DNA of 64,000 nt from contig NCSJ02000128.1 of NCBI GenBank assembly GCA_002812745.2, forward strand, positions 50,927 through 114,926, given 5' to 3'. Positions within the stretch are counted from its first letter, which is position 1, and every line of letters starts with the position of its first letter. Position numbers and translations under genes: made by a program. The notes below the pieces were generated by a model. It did not search any database. It worked only from the letters and a program-made list of their open reading frames with translations, and was not told the DNA's origin. The stretch is from Scytalidium lignicola. Its lineage: Eukaryota > Ascomycota > Leotiomycetes. This document shows positions 31,241 through 42,700 of the stretch, piece by piece.

Positions 31241-32010
31241 TCAAGACTTTTCACCGTTCCACATCGCAACTCTCCTTCGGATATCAGCTTCCGTCTGCTG
31301 CATAGGATTCAACCTCATATCTCTCGCCATCCGCTTATAATCATCCCCATACTTATTCACAAGACGCTCAATCCACTCTTGTTCCCTAGCGCTTTGTTTC
31401 CTAGGTTTCTTCTCCGGGATCCTCGAAGCCAGTTCTTCCAACTGCTGCACAATCTCGTTCTTCCCTCCCCTTTCCTCATTGATATCAAAACCTTGGAATT
31501 CGTCCTTATCTTCGATGTCGTTTAATGCATCATTCAGAGGGTTCCGTTCTTTTCGTATCTCCAGTGATTCATCATGCACGACTCTTATAATCTTCCCACT
31601 TTCGTCTCTTTCTACCCTCGCTTCTGTGGGGGCGATTTCTTTCGCAATGACGTTACTAATGGCAAATCTCTTTGCGGTGGATGTAATCGTGTCTCCTGGA
31701 CGTAACTTCTCGATTCCTCCCGTTGCAGCATTCAGGCGGGAGGCAAGACCGAGACGGCGGTAGTTTTGGGTCAATGTTTCCTTCTGATTCCTATTTTGCA
31801 CAAGAGATTTGTTAGTCATTGGGTTTGGCTACGGTTGAACACCAGCACTCATAAGAACGCTCTACATTCCGGAAGCTGGGGGAGGTGGAGTCCATACCAA
31901 TTTGCAGCGATGATGGGATTGCTCAGTGGATTCACCCGCTTCGACTTGGGCCTGTGCTTGACTTTTGGAATTGAAGAGCGTCTCTTCTTCTTTTGTAATT
32001 CCCGACCCAT
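31241..32010 (-). CDS. NOP16: Nucleolar ribosome biogenesis protein Nop16
   Basis: Two exons on the minus strand, 32010-31898 and 31790-31241, with a 107-nt intron and 220 residues. The N-terminus MGRELQKKKRRSSIPKVKHR is the basic nucleolar-targeting start of Nop16. It continues NPLSNPIIAANWN across the intron into ETLTQNYRRLGLASRLN. The C-terminus has WIERLVNKYGDDYKRMARD, then RLNPMQQTEADIRRRV, the family signature. In yeast Nop16 joins early pre-60S particles. A smaller first Met inside the intron (31819) is not the start. Two TCACGTGA sites sit just upstream. Confidence 0.93.
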
Positions 32011-32114
32011 GATTATTCCGTGGGAAATTTTCTGAAAAGAATCTGTACAATAGATGTTTCTTCAACAATGTCCCTCTTTCTGCGCTCCATTTTCATTCGC
32101 GAAAATTTCCATCC

Positions 32115-32164
32115 AGAGGTCTTATCATCACGTGAGAGGTCTTATCAAAGTTGTAGTCACGTGA
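32115..32164. promoter_or_regulatory. Paired TCACGTGA sites and direct repeat upstream of NOP16
   Basis: TCACGTGA at 32128-32135 and again at 32157-32164, interleaved with two copies of AGAGGTCTTATCA (32115-32127 and 32135-32147). They begin about 105 bp upstream of the NOP16 start. E-box sites of this form bind bHLH factors. Confidence 0.6.
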
Positions 32165-32179
32165 TATGAATCTACCTTG

Positions 32180-32569
32180 CTAAAGTTCTAGTACGAATAC
32201 AAGACATATCCAAGAAAATTGTCTCTTCACTTTGTCATTAGAACCTACCTGAGCGTACAAACGAGGAAAATCAAAAGAAACATATCTTGAATGACCATCT
32301 TCTTGAATAATTGAAGGTGAAGCCCCTGCCCTATCGGCTTCATCGTTCGATATCCCGCCAAACGCCAGTACACACACCTCCTGCATGTACTCCGTAATCG
32401 TGTTCAGCAAAGACATGGGGATGAGATCGCACTGAGCAGAACCCCTGTCGCTGTCTATTGCAGAGCCATTGATGATAATTCTATGCCATGTAGAGACTTC
32501 CATCCAATTCCGAATCCCGCGTGGAGAGCATGAAAGTAAAAATAGGTGGATTGGCTTACTGTGATACAA
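32180..32569 (-). CDS. Hypothetical protein, weak support
   Basis: An open frame of 129 codons upstream of NOP16 on the same strand. The middle (LLNTITEYMQEVCVLAFGGI and SNDEADRAGASPSIIQEDG) looks protein-like, while both ends are doubtful and may be intron sequence: a GTAAGC donor lies at the 5' end and a CAG/GTAGGT junction near the 3' end. No family recognised. Confidence 0.3.
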   Translation of the reverse strand: MYHSKPIHLFLLSCSPRGIRNWMEVSTWHRIIINGSAIDSDRGSAQCDLIPMSLLNTITEYMQEVCVLAFGGISNDEADRAGASPSIIQEDGHSRYVSFDFPRLYAQVGSNDKVKRQFSWICLVFVLEL

Positions 32570-35500
32570 AAATACACTAGAAGCAAGCCCCTCGGAGAAG
32601 CTTTACAGGCTTATCAATTCTTGTATTAAAACCTGAGGTTCCGGTACATCTTCAGATGTCTAGAACATAGTTATCATCACGCAAAATGTCTCTAATATGT
32701 GTAATCAGCCACGGCATTTCTGGTCTGGTGGGTCTCAAGGAGAGTTTTTTTCAGTTACGCGCTAGATAACTTAGATGACCGAAGTGGAGAAAGAAAATAA
32801 CTAGAAAAGACGGCAGATTGAATTGAAGACGGAGGAGAACGATGGGGATGATTGACAACGCATGATTATTGAAAAAGTACCTCCGTATCGAGATCCATGG
32901 ATTGATCGAAAGCGCTGGCTGGATGGATAAGGGGGAAGCAGGCAGACATTGGTGGGTGTGATGCATTTGGGCCTTAGATATCAGGCACGAATGGCTACTA
33001 ACCCGACGATCTAGGATCTACCGAAAGAGGAAGGTGTAACGTTCCATTTCAACTTTAATCATTCTGGCGTGCGTCCCAATCAACAAGAGGGATCGGGAGG
33101 TTGCGTGCAGCTTGTCTCTCGGGGCGATCGAATCAGCGGTGAAGCGTGGTTTCGATTTCTTTCAAGACAACAATCTTCAACTCTCCAACCATGGTCCACC
33201 AGTTGTCAAATCGTCAAGCATCAAGGCGAGATTCTCGCGATGTGCAACCCTGGGCCACTCCAAATCTCACCCACATGAAAAGCTATCGTTAACAAGACTG
33301 GGCTCTCCTCTCCCGGGATCGATTCGTTCGAGAAGCCGGTAGGAGGCGCCTGTCTCTCGGGGCTTTTCCCTGAAATCGACACTGATGTGCCCTTAGAGCT
33401 CTGGAAGGTCGGGCCTTCTACCAACCACCTAGTAGCTATTTTCCCTCCTGACAGAGCTGCACTTGCTGGTTCACCAACAGCATAGATTCAGCACTGAGCG
33501 TCTCCAGCGTCTAGGCTCCAATGAATGAAGGTGTACGGGATGCATGCTTCCTAGAATACGTGATCTCCCGTTGAAATCAGCTCACAGATGCCGACCTGAG
33601 CACGCTGAGGTTCTCGGGGCGCTCTCTTTCATCACAGAGGACCAGACACTAGCTTTTTGCGTGGCACCATGTCACCGCATCTCCAGCCCCACTGATTCTT
33701 TCCCGTAGGTTGTGGGTTGTTGAAGGAAGGATATCACTTTCATCTGAAGCTCAGGTTAGACTGACCAGATTTCTGTCTCCTTGCAGCACTTCATACAGTA
33801 ACGACCTTAGTTTCGGCGGAGGCGGCCTCCACTAGCTGCCATGGCATAAGTACCGCACGGTGAGTTGGAGGTGGGACTCCCTATATCATAAGACGCCTAA
33901 GATCTGGAGAAGTCGAGCATCATTTACCAGGACAAGCTGCAAAGAATGACGAGATCAGATCAGACGGGGTTTGAAATCCAATAGGCCGCGGTTCCGGATG
34001 TTGTTTGGCCCTGGTCGCCGCAAGGGACAAATCGCTTTACGTGATCGCGCGAGCCACGAGATTGAGATCCAACTCTTGTGTTGACGACTGTACCATAATA
34101 CTGGAGAGGAGATGGATTGCATGTTTTGGCGCTCTTTCTACCAGAAGGGCTGAAGATCCCTACCTTCGAAGAGTAGCAGTACCGTACAGTATCAAGCCAC
34201 TCTCAGTTTAGTTGAGTTATACTCATCGTCGCCCGTCTGATGCAGGTAATGGAATGGAATGGAATACCCCGCTATCCGCGATCCGTTATCATCTCGAACG
34301 TTTACGATTTGCCAACGTTATCATGGAGCACTCGTAGCGTCGTAGCGCATCACAAGTCGCTCACTTGCCCGCCAAGAGATAAACGTTCAGGGCAGTCCCA
34401 AGCTAAGCGAATGTTCCGTAGAGCTTCCATTCCATGATGATTCGTTGCCAGTTCGCGGGATCCAATTTCTCTAGACACGCCTCGCTGAAAACTAAAAGAG
34501 AGCTGGGCTGCTATTTTACCCCTCTCAGACTAGAAAGCCTGTAATTCCGGGTACAGTTCCTCACAGTACCTCGAGGGACCAGCAACGCACGTCTAGTACT
34601 GTACTGTATCGTAACTGATACGAGGAACTAGAATGCGACAATACCTTTGTCTGGATGTCTGGTGTCGATCAGATCAGTTTTCAGAGACATAGCCCATTGC
34701 TACGGTTATTGCTGGCTTGCAGATACTGTAGGACGTTTGCGCCTTTACGGTACCCGGCAAACGGCCAGAGAGCTGGTGGGGCATGGCTTTCCTTCGGCGC
34801 CTATGTGCTGTCATGGGGTTGAAGATCCTCCTCTTTGATCATATTTTGCTTTGCTTCTGTTTGCGGAGAGTATTACACGCATTCTGCCATCTTGAGCTTT
34901 CGATAATCCGAATTCCGTCACTTGTTTCTGCCAGATGGGCAAGGGACGGATTATCTTGCATGGAGGGGTTTGGATTCCTCGAATCTAATCCATGACCGCA
35001 GCTTGCCGTGGCAAACCGAAACGTATTGGGCGTTTGGGGGGGATGGTGGGAGCGATACGGGGATACTTGGGTATCGTGCATGAGGAACTGTATCTACAGT
35101 ACATGTTCGCACTTGACCTTTGCGTCAAGTACATGATGGTTGCGGGGCGTGCAGCAGGGTTCTATGCAAGGTCTTTTTCTGTGTGCCTTCCATACAGATA
35201 GCGCCTATCCCCCCAGGTTGGCGGTACCGTGCAGTACAACTCCCAAGGGTGAGGAATATCGAAATACCATACGCTCGCTGTACGGAGTATCAACCTCCTG
35301 ATCGGCATACCCAGGATATCCAACAGAGATCTTCCAGAAGCCACCCTCCGGCGTGCTAACTTCGCCGCACTGGTGTTGTACAGCGCTTTGCTGCAAGGCA
35401 GAACCAGAAAGTAAATGTGCTGGCAAGGGGCACGGAATCTCAATCCTACATGTCCTGCATTTCCAGCATCAATCCATCACATCTCGCATCACATATACAG

Positions 35501-38500
35501 TATAAGGAATTTTGCATTTGGATAACGCCATCCAAACGCTCGGCTTCCGGTAACAAATGATTAGAGATCTACAAACCCCGTCGCTTGGAAAATATCAGAG
35601 GTGGCTGCTTTCTACTACTACAGTAATGTCACTGTATCATTTGTAGGGATCTTAGAGGTCCAGTCTCCCAAGCCAACAAACTATTAGGTGGAAATTAATA
35701 CCAGTATCCGGCCAAGTCTTAAACTACATCTGCCCCCGAGCTGAGGGTATTTACGTTACCACATCACACCCATTTATTATTCCCTCGACATGCAGTAATA
35801 CAGCACAGTAGTACTGTGTAGTAGCACAGCAGTAAGAGTCGTATCCTGCAGGACTGACTAAACGGATATCTATTTTATTGGCGACGAAAGTAAGAAAAGC
35901 ATGGTAACTTTAGTCAGCTCCTGAACCTCTAAATTCGTAATCTCGGGTCGGGGAATATTTCCTTACCTTGATATTACCCACACGCTGGGTCAAAACTTCA
36001 ACAACTTTTTTCCTGGGGGATTTAATTACCCGCGGCAATTATTGTATTGGGGGGTTAGAAGTCCCGGTTGTGAGGAGGTTGGGGTTATTTTTTTATTAAT
36101 TTTTACTTAATAGTGGTTGCATACATACTGGCGACTGACTGACTCTAGACTTTTGGTCTCGCTTCATCCGGAGGTACCTCCAACGTATCAAGAGCAAGTC
36201 GTCATAATTGATTCAGATGAGGTCGGTCTTTGAATTCATTCGCACGGGGGTGCGTCTGGGGAGAGAAGATGGGGTAATTACCTAAGAGGTATCTCTTTTC
36301 TCTTCTCCTCTTTTTTTGGGTATGTGAGAAGAAGAAGGAAAAGAGGTTTATAAAATTCCAAAAGAGCATTATCCAATTCAGGAGAAGAATCTGTCCCCTC
36401 CCTCTCTTTGATAATTCCACTCACTCTCACCGTAAACACTTTCTAGAATCCTGATCACTAACTTATTTCTGATCCTCATGTGAAAAACTCCACCAATTGA
36501 TTATCAGCGTCTTACGATTCAGGCCTGTAAACAACATGCAATAATATTTATATATATATATGCCATTAATTAACCCAAAAGTACGACATAGAAGGGCCAA
36601 AAAAAAACATTGTCAAAAATCGATGATTACAGTCCATACACGCAGCTGAGTCAGTCAAATTGAATCCAAAGAGGGGGCACGCACCAGGTAAGCACTTATC
36701 AGCTTTTTGGACCGGAACGTCCGTTCGTATAGTAAGAAATAGGAATAATAATCAGTAAATAAGCCCTAAACTCTCTTGCTTATCGGGATTTGGACCCTTA
36801 TCTTTTAGGTCCGGCAAAAAAATTTTTTTTTTGATGCCGTTGTAAGTCAGATTTTGGGGGCAATAACAAAGGTCAACTAAGGAGATGGTTCCTGGTTCCT
36901 ATTACTGTAGTCACGCAGACCTCGGTACGGTAGTTATATATGTATGTGTATGTGTATGTGCGTGTATGTAGTCAGCCCACATCATCATCATTATATAATT
37001 AGTATTGTAGCCAGAAACTGTNAAAAAAAAGTCGGACTTGCCCGTAGTCAGTCACGGCTGTGATCTGATTGATTACTTGCTTGGGGAAGAGGGAAGNTTT
37101 TTTTTTTGCCACCAAAAAATTCTGATCGAACCGAGGGAGAAGCCGTGGGGAATTTTGTCTGTTGGGGTACTTTTGGTGAAACTGATTTTGAGAGAAAGGT
37201 CTCACCTCAGCATTCCTTCCTTCGGAAAGATAAAAGGAAAATAAGCCACAGAGGGCGGGTCTGTTGTTGTTTCTCCGGTTTTTTGATATCCGTTTCTCTA
37301 GAAGGTTAAGCTCGGTTTAATATAGCTCTTGTATGTATAGTAGCCTTTATATTTTTGAGTGAAGGGAATGGATGAATGTGATAACCGGAAACTTTCTGTC
37401 CCTCGGTAAAACCATAATTCTTTTTACAATTTCCAGGGGAAATTTCATAAACTTGAAATTCCCCCAGAACAAGAAGCTAATAAAGACAAGCCCTTTGGTT
37501 ACCGCTCCAGGCGCCGCGTTTTCTGTTGGCTTTTTTCCGTTTTTTTTTAAGCCACCAACCTAAGTCTGGCGCTAGAGGATTAGCTAAACACAAATGCGAA
37601 GTAATACCTCCGTGAAATAGCGGGGCCTGACTTGGCTAATGCTAGCTAGCAAGCTAGCTAAGCTGTCAAAAAAAGCAAAAGAAAACGCAAGTACACTCTG
37701 TTATTGTGTGTTGGTAACCATTCGGGCTGTTTAGGACGGAACGCCAAACTGCAATTGCTCGAGTAGTACAGAAATAACGTTCCTTAATGTCTCTGATCCT
37801 TTCGGTTCCTGAAGAACCTCGTCTCAGCCTCGTTACTGCAACGAACGAAGNAAAAAAAAACTTGGGGTTCAGTTGGACCGAGGGAATGCGAAGAGGCGGA
37901 GATGGCTTTCCCGTATATTTTTTGTCTCGTGATTATGGCATGGATTATCTTTTGAGATAACCCGGGCCTTCCCTAGTAATTAACTGCACTTGACACTAAT
38001 ACAAGTACATATGTACAATACTGTAGTACTGCACACAATTGGAGTGGACGGATTGATCGGAAGGGGCCGATATCCGATGCGGAGGGAAATCTATCCCCTT
38101 GTTCCAGTTACGAGTGATTTACTGTATTGAGTAGAATTGGTTGCTGATCTTGTAAATGTTTGGGCGGCTTTCGTTATATGGGCGTCCAAGATACGGAAGA
38201 CTTGATGCGTTGGCTGTTTGCCGTGGATTGTTACACCTCGGTATGATGAATGCGTAGACATCTGTTTCTTGAAAAGGAATTCAAGAAAGATGCAAAATGC
38301 AAAACCAGATTTTGAAATCATAGAGCAGTTCTCTTCTGTATACGATTGTGAAAGAGCATCAGGTCAGGCCCTGTTTCGCCCAGCTATAAAGGGATCCAAG
38401 AGAAGACGCCAATAGCTGTAGCACATGATAGAAGCATTTGATAGAGGGAGATACCAATACAGAACCTCCCTTGAACTTGGAAAATTTGTAATCACACGGA

Positions 38501-39663
38501 CATTGCCATTTTCATGAAACAGAGCACATCCATATGAAAAGACGCAGTTGGATGCAACATTGAGACATCGAGCGTCGAAGGGTGGAAAAGGAGGAGGCAT
38601 TTGATCAAGGATCGAGGATCAAGAGAAACGTCGATCAAAAGGAGAAATGCAAGACATGATCTCTTCACATCCGGCGCCAGCCAGATGTTACATTGAACGT
38701 CTTTACGTACAAAACAACCAACCGGGGGAATAAGAGGCAAGATCTTCATTGCCGTAGTGCACTTACTCAAAAAGCAACTCGTTATTTCCTGCATGGCGTC
38801 CTTCTCGAAGGATTCCAAGTGTGTTCTATGCCTTCTAGAAAAGAAAAAGAAAAAAGGGGGAGGGTTTTGGGGTTAAGCTTATATTGCGTGAATATTTTGC
38901 CACCCAAAAGAAGTAACATTACATCTCTGGCGTCAAGCCACCCCCAAAATCAATGTGTTTGTCTCGTGATTGAGCTTCGCTTTTGGCGGCTCGACTTGGA
39001 GGTTGAGGTGAGCTGAGCTGAGGAGAAGGTGATGTTCGGTAACACAGTCGAACCAAAGATGCGTGCAGATGCAGAAAAGGCTTGTGATCGCGACCGGGAG
39101 CGAATTCAACTGTCTTTGGAGCGCCGTGGGGGGTTCTCTGCTTTTTTTAGGGTTGCATGGTAAGGAGATGATTATGAAAGAGGAGAAGGATGAAAGGACA
39201 TAAGCAGTGGTTCAGGATAAACCCGGCTTTTCTGGGGGATTTTCTGGAGCGAGGATTAGCCCTGTGAGAAAAGCCGTAAAGATATGGAACAATTAAGCTC
39301 ATCTGGACGGCACTCCGCGTCCATGAATTATTATTTTTTTCAGCCCTGCGCGAGCCTCCCGCTCCTCTCTTCTTTCCCGTGCTTCATGCATTAATACTGT
39401 ACTATAATGTACTGTATTATGGTGTATTTCCGTTCCGTGATAACTAATGATAGGATTTCTGCTATTATTTTGCATTACTGTCGTATTTCGGCGTTTGCGC
39501 GCGCGACTGGTGTTCGGGAGACGAAGGCGGAGATTTCAGGTCGAGGGGCAACGGCACTAATCCACAGTCGTCATATCGCTCCGTGCCGAAAAGCAGAGAC
39601 GAGAGACAAGCATGACCAGGAACTGAGCGATGAGGGGTGGCGGCACAATCTGTGATGGTACAC

Positions 39664-39675
39664 TACTGTACAGTA
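39664..39675. repeat. TACTGTACAGTA palindrome within a TACAG/CTGTA repeat
   Basis: A perfect 12-bp palindrome inside a longer stretch of alternating CTGTA and TACAG pentamers; a second cluster follows at about 39706-39721. Confidence 0.85.
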
Positions 39676-39857
39676 CTGTACAAGTAACTTAGACGTGGTA
39701 GAGTAGAGTACAGTACAGTAGTGGTTGCGGCCAGTTAATTACCGTGGTTTGTTAGCAGCTGCAGTTGTAGTTGCGGGCACTTGCGGGCAGAGAGCGGCCA
39801 GTCCGTTGGTCGAGGAGAAGCCCAAAAAAGGAGTGGTGGTCCTGTAAGTGAGTGAGT

Positions 39858-39927
39858 GGAGAGAAGAGGAGGAGAGGGAGAAGGGAGAAGGGAGAAAGGA
39901 GAGAAAGAAAAGAGGGGGGGGAAGGGG
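39858..39927. repeat. 70-nt homopurine tract
   Basis: Uninterrupted A/G on the plus strand, with GGAGAAG-type repeats and a G8 run. Such tracts can form triplex DNA. Confidence 0.9.
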
Positions 39928-42700
39928 TGTCTCACGTTAGCAGCAAGCGGACTTGCACCAAGGCTGGCCTGGGCTTGTTGCGCCCGCAGGAGGGAAAGGG
40001 CCAGGGCCAGGGAAGTGGCAGTCGAGTGGCAGTCAAGTGGCATTCGGTGGCAGCAGATGGCAGCAGGTGTGGCTTGCATGGAAGCCCGTTCAGCGCTTCT
40101 AGTCGTGCTTCTAGTTCGAGCTTGTTGCGGCGTGTGATGATTGGCTGAGCTGTTGCTGGTCGTTCGTTTGGTATGGGGGCTGGATGTACTGTACTTTGGT
40201 CTGGACGAGCTCTTCGAGTAGTTATCTGTCACTTGGTCGGCGACCTGAAAGTGCTTGAACAGCCCGTTGCTCTTCCACTCTGCTGCCACTGGTAGCTGCC
40301 CGTAGGGTAAATATTAAAGCACCTTAGCTCCGAGAAGAATGGACAGTGCACGACAGTACGACTCTGCCGGTGTACCGTCGTGGTGACGATGATGGTGACG
40401 GTCTCCATCGTCGTAGTCGTCGGGAAGTCGTAGCTTGTAACTTACTGGTCTGGTCGCGCGGTGGCCGTAGTGGCGGCACGAGGAACGACCAGGGAGGAGA
40501 TTGCTGGGGGGGGGTTTGCGCGCGCAATACACAGTAACTTACAGTCCTCGAGCTTCGTCCAAGCATCCAAACATCCCAGCAATCCCAGCAGCTTTTCCCA
40601 GCGCCTCGACGTTGCAGCGGGTCGCAGATGCAGATGCAGATGCACTTGGAGAGTTGCAGATGGGGTGGGTGGGAGAAGAATGGAATGGAGCGGGCGTCTC
40701 GAGGGGAAGGGAAGTCTTCCGTTGCTTGCTTGCTTGCTGGCAAGTTACTGTACTGTAAATACACACACTACTGTACTGCAACTGCTGATCGTCGTGTCGC
40801 TTTTCCTGGAGAGGGAGGGCCAGTCCATACAGGACCGTAGCTTTTCCCTTATGGTATCTTTTTTTCTGGCTGCTGCTCGGGGGAAGTTTGGAGTTGATGG
40901 TTCGCGGAGTCGTGGAGATCCCGGCTGCTTGCTGGTCCTGGTCGTTCCTGGTCGTGATCGTGGTGGTCCTGGCGGTCCTGGTATGTGCTGTACAGTAAGT
41001 ACAGTAGTAGTCGTCGGCGTGGTAGGGAGGAAAGGAGACGTGGGAGGAGAAGTGCTAATCGAGTAAAGCGACCTGGTGGGTGGTGGTGGAGGTTCAGAAC
41101 CCAGTAGCGCAGTGTCTGTGTGGTTGTAGCCCAGCAGCACCGAGGAAGCTAATTTTGCCTGTGGCCCCGCGCACTTTGCTGCTGGCTTGCTGCGACAGGA
41201 CTCGCCCCGTCGCCATCACCGAGCAAAAATCCCCCCCCCCTCCTCCTCCTCCTCCTTGCTTTGCTAGTCCAGCACCAAGCGGCAGCACCAGCGCGGAGGA
41301 TGGAAATGGATCCTTTTTGCCTCTTCTTTAATTAATCCGGACCTGCCCACTGCCCACCGTCCATTTGCCCACTTGCCCACTCCTGTCTGTCTGCAATTGA
41401 ATTGCTCTGCGTTGTGTTGCGTTGCGTTACAATTTTCCCCTCGCCTCCATACTGGGCCCTTCCCTATCCGTTTTACCTCCCTCACTTCTGTCACCTAGTT
41501 GTCGAACTGCGGGTCCGTCAGTCTGGTTGTCGGGCTGTCTACTCCATCTACAACTACTACATCTTTGCTATCTACCCGAGGCAAGTCCAACCATCTTCCG
41601 AATCGATCTCTTGGGGACCAATCCAACACAGGGCCCAGACTGCTCTGCTGTTTCTCAAGCCATTCCATCATCCCTCCGCGGCATCTAGATCGCCCACACC
41701 AGCCACGGCTGCCCGCCAATTCCACCGTTGCTGCAGCCCAAAACGCACCACACGGCGACTAGAAAGATATAAAAGCTGCCACAACACATGACAGATACAT
41801 CTGCAGACATTTATATACACAGGATATACGCACATCTACATACATACATACACACACACACATGTTACTGAGATCCATTAAGAGGACCGCGTGAGGGAGC
41901 ACATCGACAATACTACATCCACAAAGAACGGAGAAACGAGGAACTCAACCTGCAAAGAGTGACCGGTAGCGCCTCCTAAACGGGTATCAAGAGCATCGTC
42001 CACTTAACATCCACATCCACATCAACATCATAACATCCAAATATATCACGGGTACTGGGACATCCTGCTGCGACTCGTCCATACGATATCACCATCACAT
42101 CGCCCGCGCCGACCCGTGCCCTCACGAGCAGGACCAGGAGCGACAGGACCACTTTGCACACAGACCTCTCTGGATTTCTATATACGACATCGTATCAGAG
42201 CACTGCAGCAAATCGGCGAACCCAGCAGGCCGGCAAAGTCAGCGAAAGCCCCAGCCGGACCAGCATTGACCAGCATTTACTGTACCCAGCATCTACCAAG
42301 CATCCACCAGCAATCCCAGCAACCCCTCTACCCCCAGTTCCTACCCCCCAGGCCCTTTTTTCTTCCAAATATATTTGCTCCTCTTTCCTCCTCGGCCACA
42401 GCGTTGCGCCTCCCCACCCTTATCAGCTGCAACCTCAGATAGGATTGCTACCCTGTTCAAGTACTTGTAGATACTGGACCCTCTAGCTGCCCATCGAATC
42501 GCATCATCATCAAATGTACAGCTCCAAAAGTCGCGCTTTCCGGCCCTGAATAACCTCCTCTTCCCGCGCTCTCTCGCTCTCTCTCTCACCTCTCACGCTC
42601 GTTATTCCTACCTTTCTCCTCTCTTTTCTATTTATTCTTGTTGCCGCCTCATCTGTTTTCTTCTTGAACTATTATACCCCTCTCTTTCGACCTTCTCATC

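Larger units (their letters stand above)
32570..42700. other. About 10 kb without a convincing gene, upstream of the Zn2Cys6 gene
   Basis: No conserved protein is readable on either strand. It contains many simple repeats: AT and GTAT microsatellites near 36550 and 36940, a 70-nt homopurine tract, CCT runs near 41240, CAGATG copies near 40630 and TACAG/CTGTA palindromes. Frames in the GC-rich part (39.7-42.6 kb) are low-complexity and overlap one another on both strands. The last few kb probably are the promoter and long 5' leader of the transcription factor gene. Confidence 0.5.

Noticed and set aside
31241..31819. NOP16 starting at the internal Met (MTNKSLVQ)
   Set aside because: Those residues lie in the intron; the first exon at 31898-32010 gives the conserved MGRELQ start.
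38492..38818. Minus-strand frame of 108 codons
   Set aside because: Composition looks random and no family is recognisable.
39735..41331. Many overlapping frames of 80-200 codons on both strands
   Set aside because: GC-rich low-complexity DNA keeps several frames open at once; none shows a domain or consistent codon use.
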